A DNA stretch of 64,000 nucleotides from NCBI RefSeq assembly GCF_009183415.1, contig NZ_WEHU01000024.1, positions 1 through 64,000 of the forward strand. The letters are read 5' to 3'. The position numbers were made by a program, and so were the translations under genes. The DNA comes from Bacillus sp. B1-b2 (lineage in GTDB: Bacteria > Bacillota > Bacilli > Bacillales > Cytobacillaceae). The stretch's first letter is position 1, and each line of letters begins with the position of its first letter. Below the pieces are notes generated by a model. The model worked only from the letters and a program-made list of their open reading frames with translations, was not told where the DNA came from and ran no database searches. Shown piece by piece: positions 17,717 through 27,560 of this stretch.

Positions 17717-17731
17717 TTCAATCGTTTGCAC
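17717..17731 (-). promoter_or_regulatory. cre-like operator 1 (downstream of the malT promoter)
   Basis: The minus-strand GTGCAAACGATTGAA matches the cre consensus WTGNAARCGNWWNCA at most positions. It lies between the -10 box and the malT ribosome binding site, a position suited to roadblock repression. Confidence 0.65.
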
Positions 17732-17745
17732 TAAATTCAACTTTG

Positions 17746-17774
17746 ATTATAGTGATATATCAATGTTTTTGCAA
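17746..17774 (-). promoter_or_regulatory. sigma-A promoter of malT-mapP
   Basis: The -35 box TTGCAA (17769-17774) and -10 box TATAAT (17746-17751) on the minus strand are exactly 17 bases apart. The -35 box is embedded in a cre-like sequence. Confidence 0.75.
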
Positions 17775-17783
17775 GCGTTTTAT
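17769..17783 (-). promoter_or_regulatory. cre-like operator 2 (overlaps the -35 box)
   Basis: TTGCAAGCGTTTTAT on the plus strand matches the first 13 positions of the cre consensus and covers the malT -35 box. Confidence 0.65.
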
Positions 17784-17812
17784 TACATTCTCTATAATTT
17801 TTATCGTTATTT

Positions 17813-17828
17813 ACGCAAACGATTGCAT
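17813..17828 (-). promoter_or_regulatory. cre-like operator 3 (upstream of the malT promoter)
   Basis: It contains the perfect palindrome GCAAACGATTGC (17815-17826). The surrounding bases match the cre consensus with one mismatch. It is about 40 bases upstream of the -35 box, so looping with the other two sites is possible. Confidence 0.7.
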
Positions 17829-17880
17829 TATATTAGTATTTACTATTAAATACTGCATAATTAATAAGGAGAATACATAA

Positions 17881-17918
17881 TAAAAAGGCACGAGAGAATG
17901 CTTCAAACTCGTGCCTTT
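17881..17918 (-). terminator. intrinsic terminator of gdhA
   Basis: AAAGGCACGAG (17884-17894) and CTCGTGCCTTT (17908-17918) form an 11-bp stem followed on the minus strand by TTTTTA. Confidence 0.85.
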
Positions 17919-17967
17919 AAGAAAGAATATGTTATATCTCTAGCCTACTATTCTAGAACTGTATTCT

Positions 17968-19362
<1,395 letters not shown>

Positions 19363-19411
19363 CTATATCAATTAATGTTAGAAAATTCTCTTTTCTTAAA
19401 TTTGTTTTTAT

Positions 19412-19439
19412 TTTATAATTTTATAATTAATAGGTACAA
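19412..19439 (-). promoter_or_regulatory. candidate gdhA promoter
   Basis: TTGTAC (19434-19439) and TATAAA (19412-19417) on the minus strand are 16 bases apart, upstream of gdhA. Confidence 0.45.
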
Positions 19440-19460
19440 TACTAATTTCGAAACAAATTC

Positions 19461-19475
19461 ATGCGAATTTCGCAT
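19461..19475. promoter_or_regulatory. palindromic operator between gdhA and the gltC-like gene
   Basis: ATGCGAA-T-TTCGCAT is a perfect 7-bp inverted repeat with a one-base centre. It lies 18 bases upstream of the regulator start and about 20 bases above the -35 box of gdhA, as expected for a LysR-type autoregulatory and activation site. Confidence 0.6.
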
Positions 19476-19493
19476 CAATAGGGAGAATCAGCA

Positions 19494-20405
19494 ATGGAAA
19501 TGAGGCAAATTCAATATTTTTTGGAGGCAGCAAAAAGAGAACATATCACGGAAGCAGCAGATGTTTTGCATGTAGCACAATCATCAGTTAGTCGACAGAT
19601 TGTTAATTTAGAAACAGAATTAGGAGTGGAACTTTTTATAAGGGAAGGGAGAAGTGTAAGATTAACCCCCTTAGGTAAAGTGTTTTTTGAACGTATGAAA
19701 CAAGTGTGGAGTATGATGGAGGATGCGAAAAGAGAAGTGGAAGAATCATTAGATCCTGAAAAAGGAACAGTAAGAATTGCCTTTCCAATCAGTATGGCTG
19801 CTCATACTTTGCCTTCTATCATTTATTCTTTTCGCACCAGATACCCAGAAGCTAAATTTCATATGAGCAATGCCCTTTATCACGACCTTATTGATGGTGT
19901 TATTAATGGTACATTTAATTTGGCCATGATTGCTCCAATGCCAAATCGAGAAAAAGAACATAAAATTGAAGGTTCTACATTATTTACTGAAAATATTGTT
20001 GCACTTCTCCCACTTCACCATCCATTAAGTAATCAAGAAACAATTCGTTTACGAGACCTAAAGGAAGATCCCTTCTGTGTGCTGCCTGAAGGCTTTGTAT
20101 TTCGAGAGCAAGTTGTGCAAGCTTGTCAGGAATTAGGTTTTTCTCCACAGATTGCATTTGAAGGAAAAGATATTGATGCACTTAAAGGATTAGTATCAGC
20201 TGGATTAGGAGTAGCCTTGATGCCTGAGATGACGCTAGTCGATAACACACCACGTTCAACGTGCGTCATTCCCCTTTCTGATGCCAATCTCACTCGAACA
20301 GTAGGTGTAATCTATCCAACCCATCGTCAACTGCTTCCAACAGAATCATTATTTTATGATTTTCTCCTAGAAACGTATGAAAGATTAAATGAGTTTCGGA
20401 AGTAA
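19494..20405 (+). CDS. gltC: LysR family transcriptional regulator, GltC-like
   Basis: A 303-residue LysR regulator. The N-terminal winged helix-turn-helix begins MEMRQIQYFLEAAKREHITEAAD, with recognition helix AQSSVSRQIVNLE. The C-terminal domain is a periplasmic-binding-like effector domain. The sequence aligns along its length with Bacillus subtilis GltC (for example REGRSVRLTPLGK and DALKGLVSAGLGVALMPE). GltC activates glutamate synthase genes and responds to 2-oxoglutarate and glutamate. Here it lies divergent from gdhA and probably controls it. Two ATGs are possible (19494, 19500); the first fits the GGGAG site and the GltC N-terminus. Confidence 0.82.
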   Translation: MEMRQIQYFLEAAKREHITEAADVLHVAQSSVSRQIVNLETELGVELFIREGRSVRLTPLGKVFFERMKQVWSMMEDAKREVEESLDPEKGTVRIAFPISMAAHTLPSIIYSFRTRYPEAKFHMSNALYHDLIDGVINGTFNLAMIAPMPNREKEHKIEGSTLFTENIVALLPLHHPLSNQETIRLRDLKEDPFCVLPEGFVFREQVVQACQELGFSPQIAFEGKDIDALKGLVSAGLGVALMPEMTLVDNTPRSTCVIPLSDANLTRTVGVIYPTHRQLLPTESLFYDFLLETYERLNEFRK

Positions 20406-20433
20406 GGAAGCGTAAAGATGCTTTTCCTTCTTT
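20404..20433 (+). terminator. intrinsic terminator of the gltC-like gene
   Basis: AAGGAAGC and GCTTTTCCTT form a hairpin with a small bulge, followed by TCTTT, at the end of the regulator gene. Confidence 0.6.
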
Positions 20434-20437
20434 GCAT

Positions 20438-20484
20438 TTATAAGTAAAGAATATAGTAGCTGTCACTAAATTCTTTACTTATAA
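20438..20484. terminator. 15-bp perfect inverted repeat between convergent genes
   Basis: TTATAAGTAAAGAAT (20438-20452) and ATTCTTTACTTATAA (20470-20484) are perfect complements. It probably ends the fructan-operon transcript arriving from the right, although no T run is present. Confidence 0.5.
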
Positions 20485-20493
20485 TCCTTTAAC

Positions 20494-22350
20494 CTATTTT
20501 GTTATTCTTATCTTTAGTTCCTTAGTAATCTCTGTCTGAGAATGCTTAACCAACATATTGGTGACTCCTGATTTTATTGCTTGAATAGAAATACTATTAT
20601 TATCCATTTTAGTCATATTTATTAAATCTTGTTCTTCTAACTCCCATGTAAATGGTGCATCAACTGTAATCCAATCAGGCTTTAAATGAGCATCAATGGT
20701 TTCGCTCTCCCCTACTATTAGCGTTATATATTCCGAACTCACAACAATGCGCTCGACCTCATTTTTCTTAGGGCGTTCACGCGATGTTGAAAATAAATGA
20801 TAGATATCTAATGAAACAACCTTTACTTTTCCACCTTTAGTGTATAGCTCAATGCCATTACTCGTAGGTTGAGAATAAATTAGGTTAGTAAAGGCATATT
20901 CACCATCATTTATAAACACTTCAACAGAGGATTCGTCAATAAAGCCTCTAATTTTTATTCGCTTTGTTTCAGGAGTAAAGGTCGTTGAATGACGATTCCC
21001 AAACTGGAATGAGTTACCATTGCGATCGAGCAAAGTTGTTAGCCCCGCATTAGACCTATCAAGAAATAATTGATGACTCTTGGTATCAAATCCTATAACA
21101 GTATTCTCCTTATCCGATTGACGAACTCTAATTCCGAATTCCTCCACATCATCCCACTCGAGTACAGCCTCAAATTCATAATTCACACCAGTAAAATCAT
21201 CAATAGGTTGTTCGCCTTCGACTACCATTGAATTCACAGAAATATGATCAACACGTAAACTTTCCAATTCACTTATCGGTTCCTGAAATAATTTAATATT
21301 TCCATCTTCGACTGTCTTTAGAGATAATTGACGAGGAATAGATATAGAACCCTTCCATGGGTCAGTTGGAGATTGGTAAGGGTATCTCCAATTTGCCATC
21401 CAACCTAACCATATTCTTCGACCATCCTTTTTCGGGATGTCTGAAAAGGATTGTGCAGCATAAAAGTCTTGGCCATAATCTGTTGTCAAAATGGTTTCTG
21501 GAGAATTATCATTTATAAACTGTGTTCCGTCAAATTCTCCAATAAAATATTGTGCTGTTGAACCATTTGTTACTTCGTTATCTCCAACACTGACATGGAG
21601 TAGCCATTTACGATTATTTAAATCGCCATCCACCGGTAATTCGAATAGATCTGGACATTCCCATACAGCTACATGTGATCCTTCCATATCCCCAAATTGA
21701 CTTTGAAACTCCCAGTCAATTAAATTATCAGAATTATAAAAAGCCACACTTTGATCGGTAGAAACAACCATTACCCATTTATTTGTATTTTCATGCCAAA
21801 ATACCTTTGGGTCACGGAAATCCTTTATTCCTGGGTTCGCAATAACTGGATTACCTTCATATCTTTTCCACGTTCTTCCGTTATCTGTGCTATAAGCAAT
21901 ACTTTGAGATTCGCCACCCTCTGTATTTGTATAGATGGCAACTAAACCCGCTTTCCCATCAAAAAATCCTGTTGAATCATTCCAATCAACAACAGCACTT
22001 CCAGATAACGCTTGCCCTAAATAATCATGTTCTAACGCAACCGGTAAATGCTCCCAGTGCAGTAAATCCTTACTTACTGCATGTGCCCAATTTCCATTTT
22101 TTTGATGGAATAAATGATATTCTCCCTCAAAATAGATTAGTCCATTTGGGTCCGCTAAATTTCCTGTAGGTGTTGAGAAATGATACTGAGGACGATACAA
22201 CTCTGTGTAATAGTTTGAAGTGGCAGCTTCCATATTATCTGGTCGTAATGAGTCCAAAATTTCACCATCCTTCCCCATTTGTATGATACTACATCCAGTT
22301 AAGAACAATATGGCAAATAAAACAACTATTAAGATTCTTTTAAGAGCCAA
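20494..22350 (-). CDS. GH32 fructan hydrolase lipoprotein with C-terminal Ig-like region
   Basis: A 618-residue secreted lipoprotein: signal peptide with lipobox LTGC (Cys20), then a glycoside hydrolase family 32 five-bladed propeller. Catalytic residues are Asp67 in LADPNGL (nucleophile), Asp180 in FRDPKVF (transition-state stabiliser) and Glu231 in WECPDLF (acid/base). The usual WMNDPNG is changed to NLADPNG, so a normally invariant Asn is absent. A beta-sandwich domain follows, and the last 90 residues look like a bacterial Ig-like (Big_2) domain. The start is TTG behind AGGAGGAG. It would cleave levan, inulin or sucrose outside the membrane and feed the importer encoded upstream. It is the last gene of the locus, 36 bases after the fructokinase gene. 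Confidence 0.87.
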   Translation of the reverse strand: MALKRILIVVLFAILFLTGCSIIQMGKDGEILDSLRPDNMEAATSNYYTELYRPQYHFSTPTGNLADPNGLIYFEGEYHLFHQKNGNWAHAVSKDLLHWEHLPVALEHDYLGQALSGSAVVDWNDSTGFFDGKAGLVAIYTNTEGGESQSIAYSTDNGRTWKRYEGNPVIANPGIKDFRDPKVFWHENTNKWVMVVSTDQSVAFYNSDNLIDWEFQSQFGDMEGSHVAVWECPDLFELPVDGDLNNRKWLLHVSVGDNEVTNGSTAQYFIGEFDGTQFINDNSPETILTTDYGQDFYAAQSFSDIPKKDGRRIWLGWMANWRYPYQSPTDPWKGSISIPRQLSLKTVEDGNIKLFQEPISELESLRVDHISVNSMVVEGEQPIDDFTGVNYEFEAVLEWDDVEEFGIRVRQSDKENTVIGFDTKSHQLFLDRSNAGLTTLLDRNGNSFQFGNRHSTTFTPETKRIKIRGFIDESSVEVFINDGEYAFTNLIYSQPTSNGIELYTKGGKVKVVSLDIYHLFSTSRERPKKNEVERIVVSSEYITLIVGESETIDAHLKPDWITVDAPFTWELEEQDLINMTKMDNNSISIQAIKSGVTNMLVKHSQTEITKELKIRITK

Positions 22351-22386
22351 GCTATATTCTCCTCCTAACTTGATTTCTCACACCAG

Positions 22387-23361
22387 TTAGTTTACTTCAG
22401 TTCTTAGATGCTTCAAGATAAATTCTTCTATTTGTTGGAGAGTAGGCATGGAAGGAATTCCCCCTCTATGCTGTGCGACATATGCACCCATCGCATTTCC
22501 AAAAGTTAAAATTTGTTTTAATGTCTCACGTTTTATATTTTGAGATAATAAATCCCTCTTTAATAATTCATAAAGTATTCCAGCAAAAAATGCGTCCCCA
22601 CATCCTGTTGTATCAATAGCTTTCACTTTCATCCCTGGCACATACACTAATCCATCTTCTCCGTATGAATAGCTTCCTTTATCTCCCATCGTCACAAAGA
22701 GCAGCTGTAAATGGTATTTTTCATACAATTGTTTCGCTCCAATAGAAATATCATTTGTGCTAGTTAAAAATTCTAATTCCTCTTCCGAAACCTTCACTAT
22801 ATTCGCAAAATGCATGATAGCTTCTATTTGTTCTTTTGCATCAGCTAAACTTTCCCATAGCAGTGGCCGAAGATTTAGATCAAAGGAAATTATTTTATCA
22901 TGTTGTTTAGCACATTTTAATGCATATAATGTGGCTTCTCTTGATGGCTCATTTGTCATGGAGATAGAGCCTACATGAAATATCTTCGTCTTCGAGAGTA
23001 AAGATAAATCGATATTTTCCTTCGCTAGCATCATATCTGCACCTGGTTGTCTATAAAAGGAAAAGGAACGTTCTCCCTGCTGATCATTATGAACAAACGC
23101 GAGTGTCGTTTTTGCCTCAGAATAAGTAATTCCATTTGTTTGAACACCTTTATCATTTAAAGTGGACACTAGTAATTCGCCAAAACGATCTCTTCCTATA
23201 CATCCAATAAACTCAGTGCATATCCCTAACAAGGATAAAGAAACTAGTACATTTCCTGGAGCACCACCTGGATTTGCAACAAAAATTGGATTACCATATT
23301 CATTTTCTCCCTGAGAAGTAAAATCAATTAAGATTTCACCCAATGCTACTACATCAGTCAT
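22387..23361 (-). CDS. scrK: PfkB family fructokinase
   Basis: A 324-residue cytoplasmic ribokinase-family sugar kinase that phosphorylates fructose to fructose-6-phosphate. Features are the N-terminal GEILIDF, the first PfkB signature NPGGAPGNVLVSLSLLG, and the C-terminal signature DTTGCGDAFFAGIL, which includes the catalytic base Asp. An AGGG site precedes the ATG. It lies between the cytoplasmic and lipoprotein GH32 genes, fitting its role after hydrolysis of imported fructans. A hairpin lies between it and the upstream GH32 gene, so it may be expressed from a separate promoter or by readthrough. Confidence 0.9.
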   Translation of the reverse strand: MTDVVALGEILIDFTSQGENEYGNPIFVANPGGAPGNVLVSLSLLGICTEFIGCIGRDRFGELLVSTLNDKGVQTNGITYSEAKTTLAFVHNDQQGERSFSFYRQPGADMMLAKENIDLSLLSKTKIFHVGSISMTNEPSREATLYALKCAKQHDKIISFDLNLRPLLWESLADAKEQIEAIMHFANIVKVSEEELEFLTSTNDISIGAKQLYEKYHLQLLFVTMGDKGSYSYGEDGLVYVPGMKVKAIDTTGCGDAFFAGILYELLKRDLLSQNIKRETLKQILTFGNAMGAYVAQHRGGIPSMPTLQQIEEFILKHLRTEVN

Positions 23362-23503
23362 TTCTATATCCCTACTTTTCTATGTTATTTTTCAATAGCA
23401 TTATTTACAATTAATCAAAAATAGTGCATGAATGGATATCATGTACTTTAAAATGACACTTTAATCAGTAATAACCCTGCCTTTTCGATAACAGAGATAA
23501 AAT

Positions 23504-23537
23504 AGCCAGAGGCATAGATTAACTCAATCCTCTGGCT
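23504..23537 (-). terminator. terminator between the GH32 and fructokinase genes
   Basis: AGCCAGAGG and CCTCTGGCT form a 9-bp stem followed on the minus strand by ATTTTAT. It splits the fructan locus into two transcription segments. Confidence 0.7.
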
Positions 23538-23552
23538 AAATTTACATGTTTC

Positions 23553-25010
23553 TTAATTTTCGAAAGGAACGAATACCTTTCCACATACTAGATTTATCTT
23601 TCCCTCAGATGCAAAAAGAGATATTCTTTTGCACGCTTTATCTGGATAGATTAAGCTTGTTAATGCTTGTTCTCCTTCATTTATAAATAATTCTAAGGAA
23701 GATGAATCTATAATTAATTGCAGATGAATGCGATTTGATTCTCTGAGCTTAACCCTTTGCAACTTAGGGAAATTATCGGAAAAATCAATCACCCCAGATT
23801 TTTCGCGATTTAAACATAGTTGATTCTCTTTTGGATCAATAGTAATCGTAGTATATTGAGTGTCCGTATGCTGTATAGTAAAACCATATTCATTAGCATC
23901 CAAATTCTCTAATGTTAGTAATATCTTTGTGTAGTTTGCATTCACTTCAAAAATATTGCCTTCTCTTTCTGAAATGATTGTTTCCGTTCTTTCTTCTTTT
24001 ATCTCAAAATATGACTCTATTTCTCTTACTACATTTTGAAGGAGATGATAATCGCCATTTATCTCACACAGCTCAAGTTCTCTTGGAAGGGTCATCTGAC
24101 TTCTCCACCCTTCTGTTGGAACTTGATTTGCATAGCGCCAATTACTCATCCAGCCAAGATATATTCTTCGTCCATCTTCTTTAGGAATATCGGAAAAGCT
24201 TACCCCTGCATAGTTATCTTTCCCATAGTCTAGCCATTTTATATCCTCATGCTCTGGTATGAATCTCTCTCCATTGAAAGAGCCAACGAAATATTGAGTG
24301 CGTGATCCTGTCTCAAATTGAGGATTATCGCCAATGCTGACCATAAGTATCCATTTTTTTACGTTAAGGTTCTTTATTGTTAGTTCAAATAAATCTGGAC
24401 ATTCCCATACTCCATCATGAGAGCCAACATGTTCCCCAAATTCACTTTCAAATTTCCAATCTTTTAAATTAGGGGATGAATAGAACGAAATGGTTTGTCC
24501 TGTAGCTAGAACCATTATCCATTTGTCCGATTCTTTGTGCCAAAAAACTTTCGGGTCCCTAAAATCTGATTTAAATGGGTGACTAAGTACAGGATTACCA
24601 TTATATTTAGTCCATGTTCTTCCCTTGTCGAAACTATATGCTAAACTCTGTGTTTGAACTGCCTGATTGCCAATTTGCCCCTCCCTATGATGAGTGAAAA
24701 TAGCCACCAAACCTGGTTCTTCTGAGAAGAAACCAGTTGTATTATTCCAATCCACTACAATACTGCCCGAGAAAATAGTCCCATTCTCATCCGGAAATAA
24801 AGCAATATCTAATTCATCCCAAACTATTAAATCCTTGCTGACTGCATGGCCCCAATGCATGGGCCCCCAAATACTATCATTAGGATTATGTTGATAAAAC
24901 AAATGATACTCACCTTTAAAAAATACTAAACCATTCGGATCATTCATCCAGTTTCTCTTAGGAGAATAATGCAAAGCTGGCCTATATTTTTCTAGTTTAG
25001 TAATCTTCAA
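23553..25010 (-). CDS. GH32 sucrose/fructan hydrolase, cytoplasmic
   Basis: A 485-residue glycoside hydrolase family 32 enzyme without a signal peptide. The catalytic triad is intact: Asp24 in WMNDPNG, Asp152 in FRDPKVF and Glu203 in WECPDLF. The C-terminal beta-sandwich starts near residue 340. The lack of a signal places it in the cytoplasm, where it would hydrolyse imported fructo-oligosaccharides or sucrose. The start is TTG with AGGAGG seven bases before. It is about 45 percent similar by eye to the lipoprotein GH32 at 20494, so the two are diverged copies working on opposite sides of the membrane. Because no PTS sucrose permease is in the locus, unphosphorylated sugar is the likely substrate. 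Confidence 0.9.
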   Translation of the reverse strand: MKITKLEKYRPALHYSPKRNWMNDPNGLVFFKGEYHLFYQHNPNDSIWGPMHWGHAVSKDLIVWDELDIALFPDENGTIFSGSIVVDWNNTTGFFSEEPGLVAIFTHHREGQIGNQAVQTQSLAYSFDKGRTWTKYNGNPVLSHPFKSDFRDPKVFWHKESDKWIMVLATGQTISFYSSPNLKDWKFESEFGEHVGSHDGVWECPDLFELTIKNLNVKKWILMVSIGDNPQFETGSRTQYFVGSFNGERFIPEHEDIKWLDYGKDNYAGVSFSDIPKEDGRRIYLGWMSNWRYANQVPTEGWRSQMTLPRELELCEINGDYHLLQNVVREIESYFEIKEERTETIISEREGNIFEVNANYTKILLTLENLDANEYGFTIQHTDTQYTTITIDPKENQLCLNREKSGVIDFSDNFPKLQRVKLRESNRIHLQLIIDSSSLELFINEGEQALTSLIYPDKACKRISLFASEGKINLVCGKVFVPFEN

Positions 25011-25024
25011 TTTAATGCCTCCTA

Positions 25025-26638
25025 TTAGTTTACTGTTCGATCATAACCATCTTGCTTAATTTGCAGCCATGTGCTTAAGCCAAGTCTCTCTAGTTCTTTT
25101 AAGTACTCATCCCATTCTGCATCTATCTTCCCGTTTGTCATCCATTCAGCTCTTTTTCTTTTAACATAAGCAAATAAATCGGTTTCAATCTTTGCTTTTT
25201 CATCTGCATCATCCAGTGAGAAAAATACTGGCGGATAGAAGTTTTCTGCTTTAACATGTGGAACAATAGATTCTTCTAATATATTCAATCTCCAAGCAGC
25301 ATCGTCTGGTTTTGTTGTATATACATTGTAATATTCATCCAGTATAGCTAATGGACCCCCTACATTTGTCTTTTCTCTTAACTCAACAGGAGCTGTACCT
25401 TCTAACGGAAGATGCTTTAACATATTAGCCTCTTCATCTAATTCAAAAATATTTTTCTGTTTTGTGTCACCATATGTTCCCCAGTTATTTTGTACAGATT
25501 GTAGTGGCTCATAAAGCTGATCGATCCATTTTGCTGTTAACTCCAAGTTTTGATTCGCACTCGTAATCACCATTCTTCCTCTGTCAAGACCAAAGCCATT
25601 TGTTTGAGCTACATTTACTTCTCCATTAGGACCTGCTACTGGCGGCATAACATCGTAAGTATCATTCATGCCAGTAATGTTTCCTTTATCCCATGTAAAG
25701 TAGAGACCATATTTGGAGTCTTTTCCTTTAGCTACATACTTATTCCAATCTTGTTCATATGCTTCTACATCAATTAGACCTAGTTCATTTAGCTCATTAA
25801 AGAATTCTAGTGCTTCTTTATAACCTTCTTCCGCAGCTGTGAAAATAACCTCACCGTCATCTGAAACAACTGTATGGTCCCAGTTATCTCCTAGACCAAA
25901 TGAAGCAAATAAAAAGGCTGGATCTTCTCCTCCGTGATTAATCATAAAAGAAAGTGGTATTTCATCTGCTTCCCCATTGCCATTTGGATCTTGCGTTTTA
26001 AAAGCAATAAGTACCTCTTTCAATTCTTCTGTTGTTGTAGGCATTTTTAATCCTAGATTATTTAGCCATTCCACATTTATCCAAGGAAGATCATCTACCA
26101 CTTGAATGCGGCTTTTGCCGCTTCCCAGCTCCTCAATCCATGGAAAACTATATATATGTCCATCAGGTGCTGTAATCATAGATTTATATTCAGGTGCCTG
26201 CTCCAGTACCTTCTTCACGTTCGGCATATACTTATCAATTAAATCTTCTACTGGAATGATGGTTCCATCCTTGGCATATTTCAATAAATCATAATCGCTA
26301 AAGGCAGCATCTAAAATAGCGTCTGGCAAGTCTCCACTCGCTAATGCTAAATTACGCTTTTCCACAAATTGATCTTTTGTGTAGTTTTTCCAATCAATAT
26401 GCACACCTGTCTGTTCCTCTAACCTTTGGTAGATTAGCTTTTCATTCGGATCCGTTGGCGCTAAAGCCGAGCTTTGTGTCATAAAATGAAGTGTAGCTTT
26501 CTCTTCTAGCGGAAATGTAATATCTGTCAGTTTTAAATCCTCTGTAGAAGAATTCTTGCTAGCCTTTTCGCCACTACAACCTGTAAGCACAAGGCCTGCA
26601 ACAAGAAAAGAAGAAAGAAGATTATTGATTTTCCCCAT
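25025..26638 (-). CDS. extracellular sugar-binding lipoprotein of ABC importer
   Basis: A 537-residue solute-binding protein of the large LplA/YtcQ type. The signal peptide ends in lipobox LTGC (Cys21), and the mature protein is a two-lobed periplasmic-binding fold (FMTQSSALAPTDPNEKLIYQ... at the front). The EF-hand-like DPNGNGEADEIP near residue 216 is typical of this family and binds calcium. The gene lies 26 bases after two permease genes and just before GH32 genes, so the ligand is probably a fructo-oligosaccharide, levan fragment or sucrose. GGAGGG lies seven bases before the ATG. Confidence 0.9.
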   Translation of the reverse strand: MGKINNLLSSFLVAGLVLTGCSGEKASKNSSTEDLKLTDITFPLEEKATLHFMTQSSALAPTDPNEKLIYQRLEEQTGVHIDWKNYTKDQFVEKRNLALASGDLPDAILDAAFSDYDLLKYAKDGTIIPVEDLIDKYMPNVKKVLEQAPEYKSMITAPDGHIYSFPWIEELGSGKSRIQVVDDLPWINVEWLNNLGLKMPTTTEELKEVLIAFKTQDPNGNGEADEIPLSFMINHGGEDPAFLFASFGLGDNWDHTVVSDDGEVIFTAAEEGYKEALEFFNELNELGLIDVEAYEQDWNKYVAKGKDSKYGLYFTWDKGNITGMNDTYDVMPPVAGPNGEVNVAQTNGFGLDRGRMVITSANQNLELTAKWIDQLYEPLQSVQNNWGTYGDTKQKNIFELDEEANMLKHLPLEGTAPVELREKTNVGGPLAILDEYYNVYTTKPDDAAWRLNILEESIVPHVKAENFYPPVFFSLDDADEKAKIETDLFAYVKRKRAEWMTNGKIDAEWDEYLKELERLGLSTWLQIKQDGYDRTVN

Positions 26639-26664
26639 AAATTAACCCTCCATATGCTTTATTT

Positions 26665-27543
26665 TTATTTTAGAGATCCGACCATAACACCTTTTTCAAA
26701 GTATTTTTGGAAGAATGGATACATGATTAGAAGTGGTAAACTTGAGATTACAATAGATGCATATTTTATTTTTTCTGCCAATTTACTTAGTTCAGCCATT
26801 GCCTGTTGATCACTAATCATTCCAGGCTGAACTTGATTTTGAATTAAAATGGACCGTAAAACTAATTGAAGCGGATGCAATTCTTGATCCTCTAAATAGA
26901 TCATGGCATCAAAATAGGAATTCCATTGTCCAACAAAGGCATAAAGAGCGATTACAAAAATGATAGGTTTAGACAATGGCAAAACTATTTTTAAAAAGAT
27001 TTTCAATTCCGAAGCACCGTCTATTTTAGCTGCTTCAATTAATTCTTTTGGCAACCCTTTAAAAAACGTCCTTGCCAAAATAATATTCCAGACACTTATG
27101 GCCCCTGGCAAAATAATCGACCAAATAGTATTTAACATCCCTAAGTCTTTTACAACTAAGTAAGTTGGAATTAAGCCACCATTGAAGAACATCGTAATGA
27201 GAAAGAAGACCATTATGACGTTTTTTCCTCTGAAACCATCCAGAGAAAGCGGGTAAGCCGCGAATATGGTGACAATCACAGTAACTAGCGTAAACCCTGC
27301 TGAATAAATGACTGAGTTAATAAATCCTTTTACCATTAAGCTATCTTGAAAAATTCGTTTATAGCCTTCTACACTCCAATCATTAGGATTAAAGGAAATA
27401 CCTCTACTAAGCAAAGCATTTGGATCTAAAAAGGACGCCAATAAAATATAGAGCAATGGTAATAAAACTAATAAAACCAGTAATATTAAAATAATTTTGT
27501 TACTAAAAAGAAGCATTTTATCACTTTTTGAATTGTTCTTCAT
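26665..27543 (-). CDS. sugar ABC transporter permease (LplC/YtcP type)
   Basis: A 292-residue inner-membrane permease with six predicted helices and the EAA loop motif ELIEAAKIDGASELKIFLKIVLPLSKP, which docks the ATPase. It pairs with the permease encoded just upstream. The locus contains no ATP-binding subunit, so a shared ATPase such as MsmX must energise the complex, as known for the LplABC, YteP-YtcP and MdxEFG systems of Bacillus. GGAGGG precedes the ATG. Confidence 0.9.
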   Translation of the reverse strand: MKNNSKSDKMLLFSNKIILILLVLLVLLPLLYILLASFLDPNALLSRGISFNPNDWSVEGYKRIFQDSLMVKGFINSVIYSAGFTLVTVIVTIFAAYPLSLDGFRGKNVIMVFFLITMFFNGGLIPTYLVVKDLGMLNTIWSIILPGAISVWNIILARTFFKGLPKELIEAAKIDGASELKIFLKIVLPLSKPIIFVIALYAFVGQWNSYFDAMIYLEDQELHPLQLVLRSILIQNQVQPGMISDQQAMAELSKLAEKIKYASIVISSLPLLIMYPFFQKYFEKGVMVGSLK

Positions 27544-27560
27544 TGGTTGTTCCCTCCTTT

